Below are positions 53,201-64,000 of a stretch of 64,000 bases of DNA, in pieces. Each line of letters opens with the position of its first letter. Within the stretch, counting starts at the first letter, position 1. The stretch is from Megascapheus bottae (lineage: Eukaryota; Chordata; Mammalia; Rodentia; Geomyidae). The DNA is taken from NCBI GenBank assembly GCA_024803745.1, contig JANJXV010000192.1, positions 1,054,001 through 1,118,000 of the forward strand. Direction: 5' to 3'. Both the position numbers and the translations under genes were made by a program. Under the pieces are notes generated by a model that saw only the letters and a list, made by a program, of their open reading frames with translations, did not search any database and was not told where the DNA came from.

Positions 53201-54963
53201 AGAAAGTGAAAGTGTATAGGCAAAAATGCAACTCAGATACATGCCTATTAATTTTCAAGAGGCCACAAACAAGAATTGCTCTAAAATTTCTTTGGCTTGA
53301 AAATACTATGGTAACTTTCAAAACTACTGAAAACTCTAGAAAGCATATGATTATGTGAGCTTTATCAACTTATATTTTTCAAATGTGAAGTTGAAACCAA
53401 GTAACTAAAAAACAGTTTGGTTATTCAACCATCTTGTAGGCCATGTTCACAAGAATTATATATTTAATGAGCTACTGATATACTCTAACAAAAATATGTG
53501 GTGAAAACTGCATTAACTTTTGACAAATCGTACACATCTCTCTAATATTTGACTTGATAGAAGACAATATTTCTCATATTTTGTTCTGAATTAAATCTGC
53601 TTGGATTTGTCATTCTGGTTATGCTGCATGAACAAAATTTGATGTTATTCAGATAAGAAAGTTAGAAAAGGGATATGAAATCAAAATAGCAGTTTAGCTT
53701 ACAATCTGATCAAGTATCATCATTCCAGGAGAAGTACTTTGTGAATGAGTCTCACCATGCCACACAAACTGTTTAAAAGTATGCACTCAATGTACTGAGA
53801 TTTATTGACAGTATCTGACTACTCTACAAGGACATGGGGTTGTCTGATCACAATTAGGCCTGAGCACTTGGTAGTAAAGGTTACAAAAACTACTAGTGTA
53901 GATCTCAGTGTCCTTTCAGTAATATACTAAGGCTTTACAGCACCTTTGCCTATTATTGAGTTTGTACCAGTGAAGCAAACCTCACACACACAAAAAAACA
54001 GCAAATAATGCTTTATCATTACTATGGAAACCTTATCTTCTAACCTCTTAAAATCTCAAGGAAAGCTAGCGGTCTGCAAACTCCATGTTGAGTCCCATTG
54101 TCTTAGCATGTAGCAGATGCAAACACTATGCTCTGTGTTTAACTAAGAATACAAGGAAAATGGGGATGGCCTATGGTCTGCATTTTTGTTCAACCTGTCA
54201 CCGAAATGAAGCTTCAGCAAGCCAACAGAAGCATTCCACATGCAAGAACCAAAAACAAAAATTGATAAGAACAAATGACATCATTTAAGTTGCCCAGCTC
54301 ACAGCTAAATAATGTCGTATGTTTGTATGTACAACTCTCTTCAGCCACACTATCCTCTCATGAACACGTTCCAGTTCCCACTCCCTCTGCTTCATTCCTC
54401 TTTTAATCCAACACACTTCTTATCATAAATAGCAGTTTCCTGATTATATTTTGCTAACACATACTAAAGCATTCTTAAAATATTATCTCTGGGTGGCTTA
54501 ACTACATTTAAAAGCTGTATTCTAGCCCAAAGCAATTAAAAATGGTGTAATCTAAATCTCTGAATGATAAAATTCTAAGGAGAAAACAAAATGCATATAG
54601 TTCCTAATTATCTTTGCATGCATTTTAAATCTTTCCAGAGGACAGAATATCATTTAAACATGAATAATTGTACTGCAGAGGAAATGAGTTCATCCTAGAA
54701 TGCAATCTGTAAAGATAACAGTTTACTTCACTCAATGGTGGTTGAAACTTTGGCTAAATCAAATATATGAGAAAAAGTCTCTTCAGGAATAAGGCAGAAA
54801 GTTTGAGAGAAGAAAAATGCAATCAATATTTCCAATTCTAAATTACAGGCTTACTAACCTGTACCATACTGCAGATGTTGCTTGATGTGTTATACGCAAA
54901 CGATAGCAAATTTCCTCCTACACAGAATAAAATTATTACCTTGGCGCAAATTTTTTTTAAAAA
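50256..54963. other. 4.7-kb AT-rich block without recognised transposons, apart from a possible L2 piece
   Basis: Longest largely unique block in the window. 52,160-52,320 (GCAGGAAAGGGATTTATTTATTC, CAGTATCCCCAAGAGCC) may be a decayed L2 3' end, and 50,390-50,520 may be an old repeat I cannot name. All open frames are below 74 codons. No gene features are visible. Confidence 0.4.
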
Positions 54964-54978
54964 AAAGACGATGTGAGA

Positions 54979-55155
54979 CCGGGAGTTTGGCCTACTGTCT
55001 AGGGTGTTTGCCTAGCATTAACAAAGACTGGGGTTCAATTCCTCTGTACCACATACATAGAAAAAATGTGGAAGTGGTGCTGTGGTTCAAGTGGTAAAGC
55101 ACTAGCCTTGAGAAAGCCCAAGGACAATGCTCTGTCCCTGAGCTGGCAAAAAAAG
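54979..55155 (+). mobile_element. IDL-Geo SINE with TSD
   Basis: Head: CCGGGAGTTTGGCCTAC, GGGGTTCAATTCCTC. Tail: GTGCTGTGGTTCAAGTGG, TAAAGCACTAGCCTTGAG; the GAGTTCAAGCCCCAGGA part is deleted before GCTGGC and the A-run. Flanks AAAGACGATGTGAGA (54,964-54,978) and AAAGATGATGTGAGA (55,156-55,170) form a 15-bp duplication with one change. The target is a T8A8 stretch, fitting L1 endonuclease (TTTT/AA) use. Confidence 0.93.
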
Positions 55156-55170
55156 AAAGATGATGTGAGA

Positions 55171-56230
55171 TAAAGTGATTATCTCTCACTAAGTTACAAC
55201 TTGAAAATTGGTCCCATCTGAAATCTATTCTGCCTTTAGGCATTAAAACATGGTTAATGATACCTCATATCAGTCACTTACGTGCTAGTTAGGTCTTAAT
55301 AATTGAATAATATTTTATCATAAAAAGGAGTACACACTGAGGTTGGGTAATTTTCCCAGTATATATTTGTTAAAGGACTTTCTGTGTCCAACATTATGGC
55401 AAACAGACGGATGAATTCTTTGCTATAAGTACCTACAAGATAGAAGAAATTTAGTTATGTTCTTCCTAGGATCTTAGTACAATAATCTATATATCAAAGA
55501 CCCTAAGAGAAATGGATATTGTAATTTTGAATGTTCTGATAAAATTTAAAAGACAAATTTTAATACTTATACATAAGAATTATGCCTTACATTTTCTAGA
55601 CTTCCTGTAATGCAAACATAAATATATACCAGCTGAGTGGTGTTTTATTCAATGAACAGCTCTAGTTTATATTTCAACAAACAAAAAATGGAATCCTGTA
55701 TACTTCCTGTCAATCTTTCATAGCCTTTAGCAGTTCATATTAATAAGAACAGTACAGATTTCTAGTTGCGGTGTTACAAAGCATTATTATCTAGCATTTA
55801 GTGATCTATAGATGTAGGTGTCTTATTATCATCCAATGTTCAGATTGTAGCCACAACATAATTACTACATATTGGAACTTTATTTATAACATTATTTTTC
55901 AAAGATTATCAAAACTGTCTCTGAAACACTGGCTAAAATATTTATGGTGACATCTTTCTTTGACCCAAAAATTTAAAATCTAAACTAACCTAACATTGCA
56001 TAACCTACAGAAAAAAATGGAACAAAGTGCCACTAAGAAATTAAAAGATAGACCAGAAATCTTTTTCCCTATAAGTAGGGGCTAGAAGATTTTGGACAAG
56101 TCATAGAAATAGAATGTATCCTGATCATCACTCTTACAGCCAATTTTCTTTCTCTCTCTCTCATTTTTTTTAGTCCATCATGGACTAGAACTCTGGTCCT
56201 GGGTGTGTCAAATGAGACAAAGCATTGGAG
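55171..56230. other. AT-rich non-repetitive block, no gene seen
   Basis: Complex AT-rich DNA, no recognisable repeat; a short CTCTCTC patch lies near 56,152-56,162. Confidence 0.5.
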
Positions 56231-56440
56231 TTTTTTGTTTTTTGTGGGGTTTTTTTGCCAGTCCTGGGCTTGAGCTCAGAGCCTGAGCACTGTCCTTGGA
56301 CTTTCTCAAGACTAGAGCTCTACCACTTGAGCCTCAGCACCACTTCCAGCTTTTATCTATGTATGTGGTACCGAGGAATTTAACCGGGTCTTCGTGCATA
56401 CTAGGCAAGCACTCTACCACTAGGCCAAAATCTCAGCCCC
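56231..56440 (-). mobile_element. Antisense IDL-Geo SINE
   Basis: On the + strand: T-rich start, GCCAGTCCTGGGCTTGAGC, CTCTACCACTTGAGCCTCAGC, GGTACCGAGGAATTTAACC, CTAGGCAAGCACTCTACC. It closely resembles 48,992-49,188, sharing GAGCCTCAGCACCACTTCC, so the two may belong to one subfamily. Confidence 0.92.
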
Positions 56441-56618
56441 AGGAACTGGGTTTCTAACTAAACTATCCTTCCATAGAAGTATTAGAGTTGTTACTTATTT
56501 ATAGATCTAAATATCTGTATGTAATATTTGATTTTAAACAAATTTGTATTTCTCTATATATGCAAGCAGAAATATAGAAACAGATACACATATATATGAA
56601 TATTATATACATATTTTG

Positions 56619-56795
56619 GGGCGCAAGGCTGGTACTCTACCACTTTGAGCCACATCTCCACTTCCTGATTGTTAATGGAGTTGAGAGTCTCATGGACTTT
56701 CTTAATGAGTGCTGGCTTCGAACCTTGACTCAAATATCGCAGCCTCCTATTAGTAGCTAGGATTACAGATATGAGTCACCAGTACCTGACTTCCA
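56619..56795 (-). mobile_element. Antisense B1-Geo SINE, tail-truncated
   Basis: On the + strand: CAAGGCTGGTACTCTACCAC, GAGTCTCATGGACTTTCTTAATG, CTGGCTTCGAACCTTGAC, GTAGCTAGGATTACAGATATG. It starts inside the Geo tail. Confidence 0.78.
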
Positions 56796-56949
56796 ACAGT
56801 GTTTTCAAATATTCTGATCTGAAAAATCTCCACATTAAAATCTTTTAAATTGAAATATCATTACTTTTAAGAACCTGCTATAAACTTAAGAAAGAATAAT
56901 GGATTTCTCTTTCTTGGTAAAGAAATAAGAATAATTTACATATTGGTCA

Positions 56950-57046
56950 ATTGGTTATCAGTTTAAAAAGTGTACCACTTTACTTTGTCAAAAACATTTG
57001 TCTATTAATTATCAGTTTAAAAGGTATATTACTTTACTTTGTTAAA
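56950..57046. repeat. Imperfect 54-bp-period tandem duplication
   Basis: 56,950-56,992 and 57,004-57,046 are 43-base copies (ATCAGTTTAAAA and ACTTTACTTTGT shared) that differ at seven positions, all transitions. The intervening 11 bases complete the 54-bp period. Confidence 0.85.
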
Positions 57047-57317
57047 CTGCATGGAGGAAAAATGGCTAGTAGTAAACATTATCACCAGCAACTTATATTT
57101 ATAAAGAATTTTATAAAGTGAAATAAGTTCAAATTACCACCATTATAAATTTATAAAGTAGTGAAAACAAATTACCATATAATTACCATCCAAGTTCATC
57201 CTGATTAATAAGTACATTTCTAAGAAAAACAAGGTTTTTGAAAAGGATGACCATACTTAGAATTCAAAAAGTGCTCTTTTTCTCATGAGTCCTGCTGAGA
57301 TGGATAAACTGCCACTC

Positions 57318-57465
57318 ACATTAGGTACAGTGGCTTGTGGCTGTCTGTAATCACAGCTACCCAGGAAGATTGAGCAAAAACATTAGTTAAGGCCTGGTCT
57401 CAAACCATGAGACAAGTGTGTCAGTAGCTAGGGTTACAGGCGTGAGCCACGATACCTGGCATTAA
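57318..57465. repeat. Inverted pair of B1-type fragments
   Basis: 57,321-57,372 is a sense B1-like head (GTGGCTTGTGGCTGTCTGTAATC, CAGCTACCCAGGAAG). 57,420-57,465 is antisense (GTAGCTAGGGTTACAGGCGTG, AGCCACGATACCTGGC). Together they can form a hairpin with arms of about 45 bp. Confidence 0.65.
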
Positions 57466-60083
57466 ATATACATTTTTATAACTTGCTTTCTCCATGGATG
57501 TAACATGTTTTCATTTGTCATTCATACTTACTCAATAAACACAATGTCTCACATACCTTATATCTGATTATTTACTGAAGTAATCAATTGTTATTTGTCA
57601 AAAATTTTCATCTCAAAAAATGGCAACTACTCAGATTCATACTTTTGTTCTAATTGCTTTTAGTATTTTGTCTTCAGTTTTGCTTGTTTGGCTACATGAA
57701 ATCTCACAAATATTTTGGAATCAGATTTCATGCAACTTTGACTGTATGCCAAATGAGGTGTTTTATACTCATGTCATGGTTGATGTGGTAGATGAGGATA
57801 AAACAAGGCAAATGCTCATCAGTTGTTGTGGTCTTTCATCTTCTGGAAAAGAGGTAGGAAAGAGGGAAAGTGCTGACCACAAGTCTGACTCATTGTTATG
57901 CTGGTAAAATAGCAACACATTCAGAGCCACATGGTCAGCCACTATAAAACTCCCCTACCTCTTTCCCATTTTCCTACTTCCTCTTAGAAACACAGACCTC
58001 TACCTTCATATTTGAAAGTGCCAAGCTCATTCTACTCCTGAACATTTTAATTTGTTGTTCCCTTGCAAGATCCTAACTAAATTCACGGAAGAATCTATTC
58101 AAATGTACCCCCATAGAAAGCAAAGTACTACCATGCTATTCAAAATAGGCTTGTTTGCCTTTTGCCATGTTCTAAATGTTTCTGAGGTTAAATCATACCC
58201 TGAAGTAATGAACCAAATCCACCCCAAAAAACAATTTTAAATGTCTCTTTTATGAAGAAGACACAGACTCTCTTATATAGAGAACCATATCTACGGGTTT
58301 TTTTTTATCAAGCAATGTTTCCATTTTCCCTTCCTCCCTTCCTCTATCCCTTCTTTCTTCCTTCCCTCTTCTAGAATTAGCCTATATATGCACTGTAAAA
58401 AAAAGAAAGGGGAGGAATTATCCTTTCCTTTTAGAACCTTCTAGCTGACAATCTACTCTGAATTTTCAACTCCATTCTGGCTGTCTTCTGTGAATGTCTA
58501 ATAGGATTCACATAGTAGGCAACTGATTTTAAAGCTCATATGTATCATTTAAAGAAGAAGTGTACTCCCTTGGCTGAATACTGCCAACATTTCAACATAT
58601 GTACTCATTTCTACCAAGGACCAATTCCTTCATATAGCTGAAATACATACGCCCTTTGTTGAAAAGCATCTGCTTTGAGGTGAACCAAACTTGTCTCCCT
58701 AAAGTTCACTGCTTCTGTAGGCTCTCCATTTTCCACCCAAATGATTTATTTAAAGCATTTCTGTACCTGTCTTGGTTTCTATTGCTGAGGAAAGAAATAC
58801 TTTAAGCAGTTCTGTACGTTTTTCTTTAGCTTCCCTGCTGGGAACCATATCTCTTGCTTAGCTATTAGTCTAAATGTTCTTTTGCACAGGCGTTTGTCTT
58901 GTAATTTAAATTTAACTTCAAAGGTAAATGAAATTATTCAAGTCCAATAGATCCTTACTCTCTTTCCATCAGTATTATAAGTGATTTGCTTCCTAATCAC
59001 CATTTAAAATAATGTATACATGCCTATTTTTATACTGCTAATATTCATCACTGCTATACGCAGCTGAATAATTATATCTGAAAATCATTGCTGCAAATTG
59101 GATGTTTATTTACAGAAACATCTAGCTGATGATCACTTGCTGGCAAGGTTGAACATGTTTCAAGTGACTCCAAAGGAGACTTAGCCTTCTTATAAAGAGG
59201 AAGTCTGCCCACTCCACAATATACTCATTTGGTCATTTGTGTTTCTAAGAGCACTAGGAGTCCATCAAAAGCAAGTTTGTCACATTTGAGGTTGAAATTT
59301 CATTTATTCACTGCAATAATATTGACTGTAATCCCCTAATTACATGTCTCAATGAAAGAAGACAGAATGTAGATACTGATCCAGCAGTGACTGTGAATGA
59401 AAATATTGCTAATTCCTCTTAGTCACTGGGGTGGATTTCTTTTTCCCATTTCTTTCAGAATCTTACTTTCCTGTTTCCATAGGCCAATGATAAAACAGAA
59501 ATTGTTGTGGTATTTTGGAAGGGTAATCTGGGAATAAGAACTGTGTTTCAGCATCTGATAGGCTCATTAATAACTAAATCTAGATACATGAAACAGACAA
59601 GGAGTTGGGGGCAAAGGACTGTTAGAAGTGGCAGCAAAATGTAAGAGAGGTTTATCTAGAGGCATAAGGCAGGAAGCAGGACACAATGACCATCTCTTCG
59701 AAAGTATTTTCAGTGCTTCTGAGTAATCTGTCCATTGTCACACTGTACAGGGATAGCATTTTGGTTGGCCCACAAAGGAAGAGGATCTAGCTGGTCTATC
59801 ACGAATGACACGTCCACTATTTTCAACACTAAACATAGACTTCTAATAGATGTTTTCATCTGAGCATATTCCAAAAGCAAAGTGGTTATTACCAGTTAAT
59901 CAACTGGTCATTAGAGTAACCAACATATTATGTGATCAAAAAATTAACACTAAGCATTCATTTTGATTAAGGTTTGCCTTATAGATTAAAACATGGGAGT
60001 ATAATCAACAAAGCTTTCAAGACTTCTGGCTAATAAATAATGTTGTAAAAATCCAAAGTGAACATGAAATTAAAAATAAATTC
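57466..60083. other. AT-rich non-repetitive block, no gene seen
   Basis: 2.6 kb of complex DNA. A CTTCC-rich patch is at 58,328-58,374. The 95-codon frame 57,620-57,907 (+) has a hydrophobic start but no family resemblance or splice support; chance is the simplest reading. Confidence 0.4.
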
Positions 60084-60297
60084 CAGTTGTCAGTGGCTTA
60101 CACTTATATTCAGTGACTCCGGAGGCTGACATTCGTAGGACTATGGTTCAAGGCTAGGCAGTTAGAAGAGTTCACTAGACTCCATCTTAAAAAACAAAAC
60201 AAAACATTGAAAAAAATATCCCAGGTTGGATGTAGGGCTTACATGGCAGAGCTCCAGCCTCAAAAGGTATGGCCCTAACTTTAAACTACAGTACTTA
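60084..60297 (+). mobile_element. B1-ID composite SINE (old)
   Basis: B1 part: AGTTGTCAGTGGCTTACAC, CGGAGGCTGACATTCG, GGTTCAAGGCTAGGCAG. ID part: GGTTGGATGTAGGGC, CAGAGCTCCAGCC, GGCCCTAACTTTAAAC. Confidence 0.6.
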
Positions 60298-60414
60298 AAA
60301 GAAGATCAGACTACTTATGAATGAACAGTACAATTCTTACTTAAACAAAAGCATTATAAAAAGTTCCATATGTAGACATATTGTATTTATTCACTTGCTT
60401 GTTTCATTTTGGTT

Positions 60415-60505
60415 TTTGTGACAAAATAGGTCTCACTATATAGCCCAGATTTATTTGAAATTCACTATGTAGTATAGATTGGTCTCAAATTTGATCTCAT
60501 ACTTG
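60415..60505 (-). mobile_element. Antisense B1 monomer
   Basis: On the + strand: AGGTCTCACTATATAGCCC, GAAATTCACTATGTAGTATAG, TTGGTCTCAAATTTGATCTC, the reverse complement of the B1 3' half. Confidence 0.6.
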
Positions 60506-60542
60506 GATGTGTTGAACATGGGAAAATTGAAGTTAATTATTT

Positions 60543-60565
60543 TATTTTGTTTTGTTTTGTTTTGC
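60543..60565. repeat. (TTTTG)n short repeat
   Basis: Four to five TTTTG units. Confidence 0.95.
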
Positions 60566-61092
60566 AAACCACAGCAATGTTTTTAAAAGAATGACCTAGA
60601 GGCAGTGTGTATCTTAAACACATGGAGACCTTGGAGCCTGACTCTGTGGCCTTAGGTCTGAAGGTATGAGTCAGGTTTGGAGCTAGAATTGCAATATATT
60701 TTTAGAACATAAGTATCCCATGTGCATCTAGGGTGTGTGCTTGACACACCACAGTATTTGAGACGCTGACTAAGTCCAATAATTAGTCCACAGATTGAGA
60801 AAGCTGCACCCAGGGAATGCAAACGTTGTTTATAAAGCATTTACATCGACATGCTTAGTGTTAAGAAAATTATTTCTTCCTGGAAAATTCTATTATCTGT
60901 CAGTCTTCCATAACACATCCTTTTAAAAAATTGTGCTTTTTCACACTTTGTAAAGAAGAACACAGTCTCTCTGATAATAAATTTTACAACGTTGCATTGC
61001 CCTTAGGTATAAATCATCCAGGCACTGAACAAAGGGACAATGCCAGAGTTCAGAATTGGAGATGAGAACTTATACAAAGGTAGAAACTTGAG

Positions 61093-61098
<6 letters not shown>
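60566..61098. other. Non-repetitive block, no gene seen
   Basis: Complex AT-rich DNA, nothing recognised. Confidence 0.5.

Positions 61099-61153
<55 letters not shown>
61099..61153. repeat. (AG)n microsatellite
   Basis: About 27 uninterrupted AG units; one of only two sizeable microsatellites in the AT-rich half. Confidence 0.99.
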
Positions 61154-61397
61154 CTTCAATGTTGACAATGACTTTCAAATCTGAATCCCCGTCATTATTA
61201 GATTATGATTTCATTTCTTTGCCATGTGTTGGTATTTGTATTTTGTCCACAAATGTCCTTCATTTGTTTGTTAGCGTGAACAAATCTGAATAGCATCTCA
61301 CACTTGTCTCAAGTGACTTCATGCCTAAATAAATGCCACATAAACAAGAGAAAAGCTTTTTAAAACTATCAAGAAAGAATTTCTTGAATTACATAGA

Positions 61398-61490
61398 GTT
61401 TTCTGCCCAAGCTGGCTCTGAACCACAATCCTCAAATTTCAGCCTCCTGAGTAGCTAGGATTATAAGTGTGAGCTATTGGCATTTAGCTC
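61398..61490 (-). mobile_element. Antisense B1-type head fragment
   Basis: On the + strand: TTTTCTGCCCAAGCTGGC, TCTGAACCACAATCCTC, CAGCCTCCTGAGTAGCTAGG, ATTATAAGTGTGAGC. Confidence 0.75.
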
Positions 61491-61599
61491 AAGGAAGAAT
61501 TTCTTTAAAGTCTCCAAACTACTTCTAGAACCCCAAAGCAGTCACTCACATCTCATCAGCCTCATTAAATAGGATGGTGAAGTATCTATTTCAATGTAT

Positions 61600-61690
61600 C
61601 TCTCTTTATAAATGAGGAAACGGAACCTTTTGAGGCAATTCAGTAACAATCCCAGACAAACAACCCTGCAGGTCTAGATGAAAGGAAAGT
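61600..61690 (-). mobile_element. Possible MIR fragment, antisense
   Basis: TTTATAAATGAGGAAACGG, GAGGCAATTCAGTAACAATC and CAACCCTGCAGGTCTAG resemble the antisense MIR core (acagatgaggaaactgaggc). Confidence 0.45.
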
Positions 61691-63051
61691 ATCTGAGCCA
61701 TCACATAGAATAGTTTCCAAATGGAACTCGCTGCTCAGTAGTCTGCTATTATTCTGATTCATATTCAACAGTGGATGACTTAAACTTCAGAATTTTTCAA
61801 AAATATAATTGCTGTTTCAGCAATTTAGTTACCTAATTATTTGCTTGTATTCATTTTCAAGACAGGATTCTATGCTAAAAACACACCTTGTGAATATCAA
61901 ATCAGGTTGCCATAGTAACAGGGTCTGTTCTCAACCAACTGCACTCTTAGCTAACTTATTTGATAATCATGGCTTTCTTACTAAAGCTGAGTGTTATTAA
62001 AGATTATTATGGACTTTTATGTGTATTTTATTTTTGTCAAATATTAATTTCATAGGCTCTTCTTACATTATCCTCCAAATACTGTTCATTAGGAAAATGT
62101 TAAAAGACCTAAATTTGGTTTTGCTGACATGAGCCATTTTGTGTTTAAATCTGTTTGTCTAGGCAATGTGAAGAAAATGTCTAAGAAGAATTTAAATAAA
62201 TTTTGAGAGATTGGGGAGAATGATCCTTCTCAACATAATAAATGACATGCGCACGTGTTCACCTGTGGGTGTGTTCTTAGTAGTGTCTGGAGAATGAAAA
62301 GGCCAACAGGGACACAGGATACCGCAATGCTGACTGACCTTACAGATTTTGGAAAATCGAGCCTTTTAAGGACCAGTCAAAAAATTCTAAAAACTATATT
62401 TTGTCGGGTTCCTTGAAGGGAAATGTTACAATTTTCCTTCTTGAACAAAAGCCATATTGCCTGGATTAACACAGAAGCCATGTTCAAAAGTCTTTCAGGA
62501 GTCTGTATTTTAATACCACAAGAAAGCTATGAAAATACATTCCCATCCTGCATTAAACATAAGATTTCACTCAACATATTTTCAAGCATGTTGTTATTTT
62601 ACTTTTGAAATTACTTAGTGCTGAGAAATTCATTTCACTTACGGTTGGCTGAATTTTTAAGCAATTATTTAACAAGCCTAGAAAATCTTTTACTGTGAGA
62701 AATTGAACCTGCAAATTGCTTTCAAAATGTACTGAGAAATTTATAAATATTAACCATGGCAGCTAACAAGGTTGACACAATAATATGTTTATTTAAACAT
62801 CTAGTCATTTTTATTTCTTAAATATCAAGTCAGTGACTTATGTTTGTTTTTTCCAGATCTCTCATATTCCCTCAACCTTTGAAAAGTATTTAGATAACGG
62901 AGCTCTCTGTTTAGTGACTTAAGATGAAAGCTATCCAGTGCCTGGTTAGATATTGCATTTTAGTACCTACTTGATGGCAACAATAAACAAATATTTATTT
63001 TTAGAGCTATCTCAAATGTGTCACAAAGGTGCAAGTGGAATGTAAGATTTT
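61691..63051. other. AT-rich non-repetitive block, no gene seen
   Basis: Complex AT-rich DNA with no recognised repeat and no frame above 63 codons. Confidence 0.5.
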
Positions 63052-63425
63052 TTTTGGTAGCACTGGGATTTGAACTCAGGGTCTTGCATTTACAAGACAG
63101 GTGCTCTCGGAGTTATGTCTTCAGTCCTTTTTGCACTAGTTACTTTGCACATAGGGTCTTACTTCCAGTGTTATAATTTCTGAGAAGACAGACACACAAC
63201 CCCACCCAGTGAAATGGCATTTCATTGTCTTTTTCTCACTGGGCTGGCCTGGACACTTGATCCTCCCAGACTCAGCCTCCCACATAGCTAGGGAGGTTGG
63301 CCCATGCCACTGCACTGAGTTTGTTTAGGAGGGGTCTTGCCTGTATGTCTAAGCTGTCCCTGAACCATGATCCTCGTTATCCTAGCCTACCAAGAAGCTA
63401 GGATTTCCAGTGTGGACTACTAGTA
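63052..63425 (-). mobile_element. Old ID-B1-B1 composite SINE, antisense
   Basis: On the + strand: GGTAGCACTGGGATTTGAAC, CAGGGTCTTGCATTTAC, ACAGGTGCTCTCGGAG (ID part); CCTCCCAGACTCAGCCTCC, CATAGCTAGGGAGGTTGG (first B1); CTGAACCATGATCCTCG, AGAAGCTAGGATTTCCAGTG (second B1). It is the most complete antisense copy of this architecture. Confidence 0.7.
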
Positions 63426-63734
63426 CAGAATTACAATTCACTGTTTTCCTTAAGCAATTGAAGAATAAAATGCCACCGTGATGCCCAACCATGACTGGCT
63501 CCTTGGACAGTATTAACTACAAGGTACGGTGTACTCACATGCAACCTCAATTCAATGTGAATATCAGAAAATTAATATGAATATTTTAAAACCTAATCAA
63601 TCCTCAGTTACGTTCAAGTGCTGCCAGTGTCCCAATAATGTCATGGTATCACTAATGACTGATACAGTGGCTGCTAAAAGGCACAATATTAAAATTTATT
63701 GTGCCTTGTCTTAGGAAGAAAAATGAAAAAGAGG
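63426..63734. other. Non-repetitive block, no gene seen
   Basis: Short AT-rich stretch between a SINE and an ACAG repeat; nothing recognised. Confidence 0.5.
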
Positions 63735-63735
63735 C

Positions 63736-63776
<41 letters not shown>

Positions 63777-63778
63777 GA
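63735..63778. repeat. (ACAG)n tetranucleotide repeat
   Basis: About ten ACAG (GACA) units followed by GAGAGG. The tetranucleotide period explains the S/V/C/L repeat seen in the minus-strand frame. Confidence 0.98.
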
Positions 63779-64000
63779 GGATAGCAAGAGGGGGAAGAAG
63801 GAAAGTGACAGTGAAGGAAGGGACATGGAAGACAGGGAAGGAGAGGGGTGCCATTTCCTAGAAAAGTCTGGTGCATATGCATTCTGATATTAATGACAAG
63901 AAAAATAGGCAAAGGTATGTGGTCCTCCTGAGCTCTTCTTGTGCCCAGCTTGCATATTACTGATGCTTGTGCCATATGGAATATCATATAGCTCAGGCAA

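Noticed and set aside
1..64000. CpG island or promoter
   Set aside because: No stretch shows dense CpG; CpG dinucleotides are sparse throughout, and GC-rich parts are mostly SINEs or G-runs.

Overview
This window looks like mammalian nuclear DNA from a rodent of the superfamily Geomyoidea (kangaroo rats, pocket mice, pocket gophers). The main clue is a two-part SINE found many times: a tRNA-Ala/ID-like head followed by a tail that matches my memory of the published geomyoid 'IDL-Geo' element. B1-like (7SL-derived) SINEs joined to the same tail, older B1-B1-ID composites, several L1 families, and old MIR and L2 copies are also present. The species assignment is an inference and cannot be made more exact from the sequence alone.

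I found no protein-coding gene, exon, tRNA, rRNA or other cellular RNA gene that I can support. Every long open frame is a stop-free purine/pyrimidine tract, a piece of a transposable element, or a short unrecognised frame of the size expected by chance. The window is best read as intergenic or intronic sequence.

Layout. From 1 to about 33.4 kb the DNA is comparatively GC-rich and carries most of the SINEs, long CA, CT and AAT microsatellites and polypurine tracts. A three-layer SINE nest lies at 2.1-2.8 kb, a 5'-truncated L1 with the end of ORF2 at 9.36-10.27 kb, and four other young L1 3' ends or related copies between 7.6 and 23.4 kb. A purine tract of about 535 bp holding a degenerate minisatellite (32.8-33.3 kb) sits close to a change of landscape. 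From about 33.9 kb to the end the DNA is AT-rich, poor in microsatellites and dominated by older L1 pieces (35.6, 37.0, 39.8, 41.1, 46.8 and 48.3-50.0 kb), one further young L1 (44.7 kb), scattered SINEs and long repeat-free blocks.

Five insertions of one young L1 family have target-site duplications that can be read directly, as do several SINEs, so the order of insertion can be reconstructed in places. Repeat-free blocks holding palindromic or homeodomain/POU-type motifs (10.57 kb and 43.56-43.76 kb in particular) are the best candidates for regulatory DNA, but conservation cannot be judged here. I did not find a new biological system; the most notable items are nested insertions, the modular SINE architecture, the minisatellite and the palindrome cluster.
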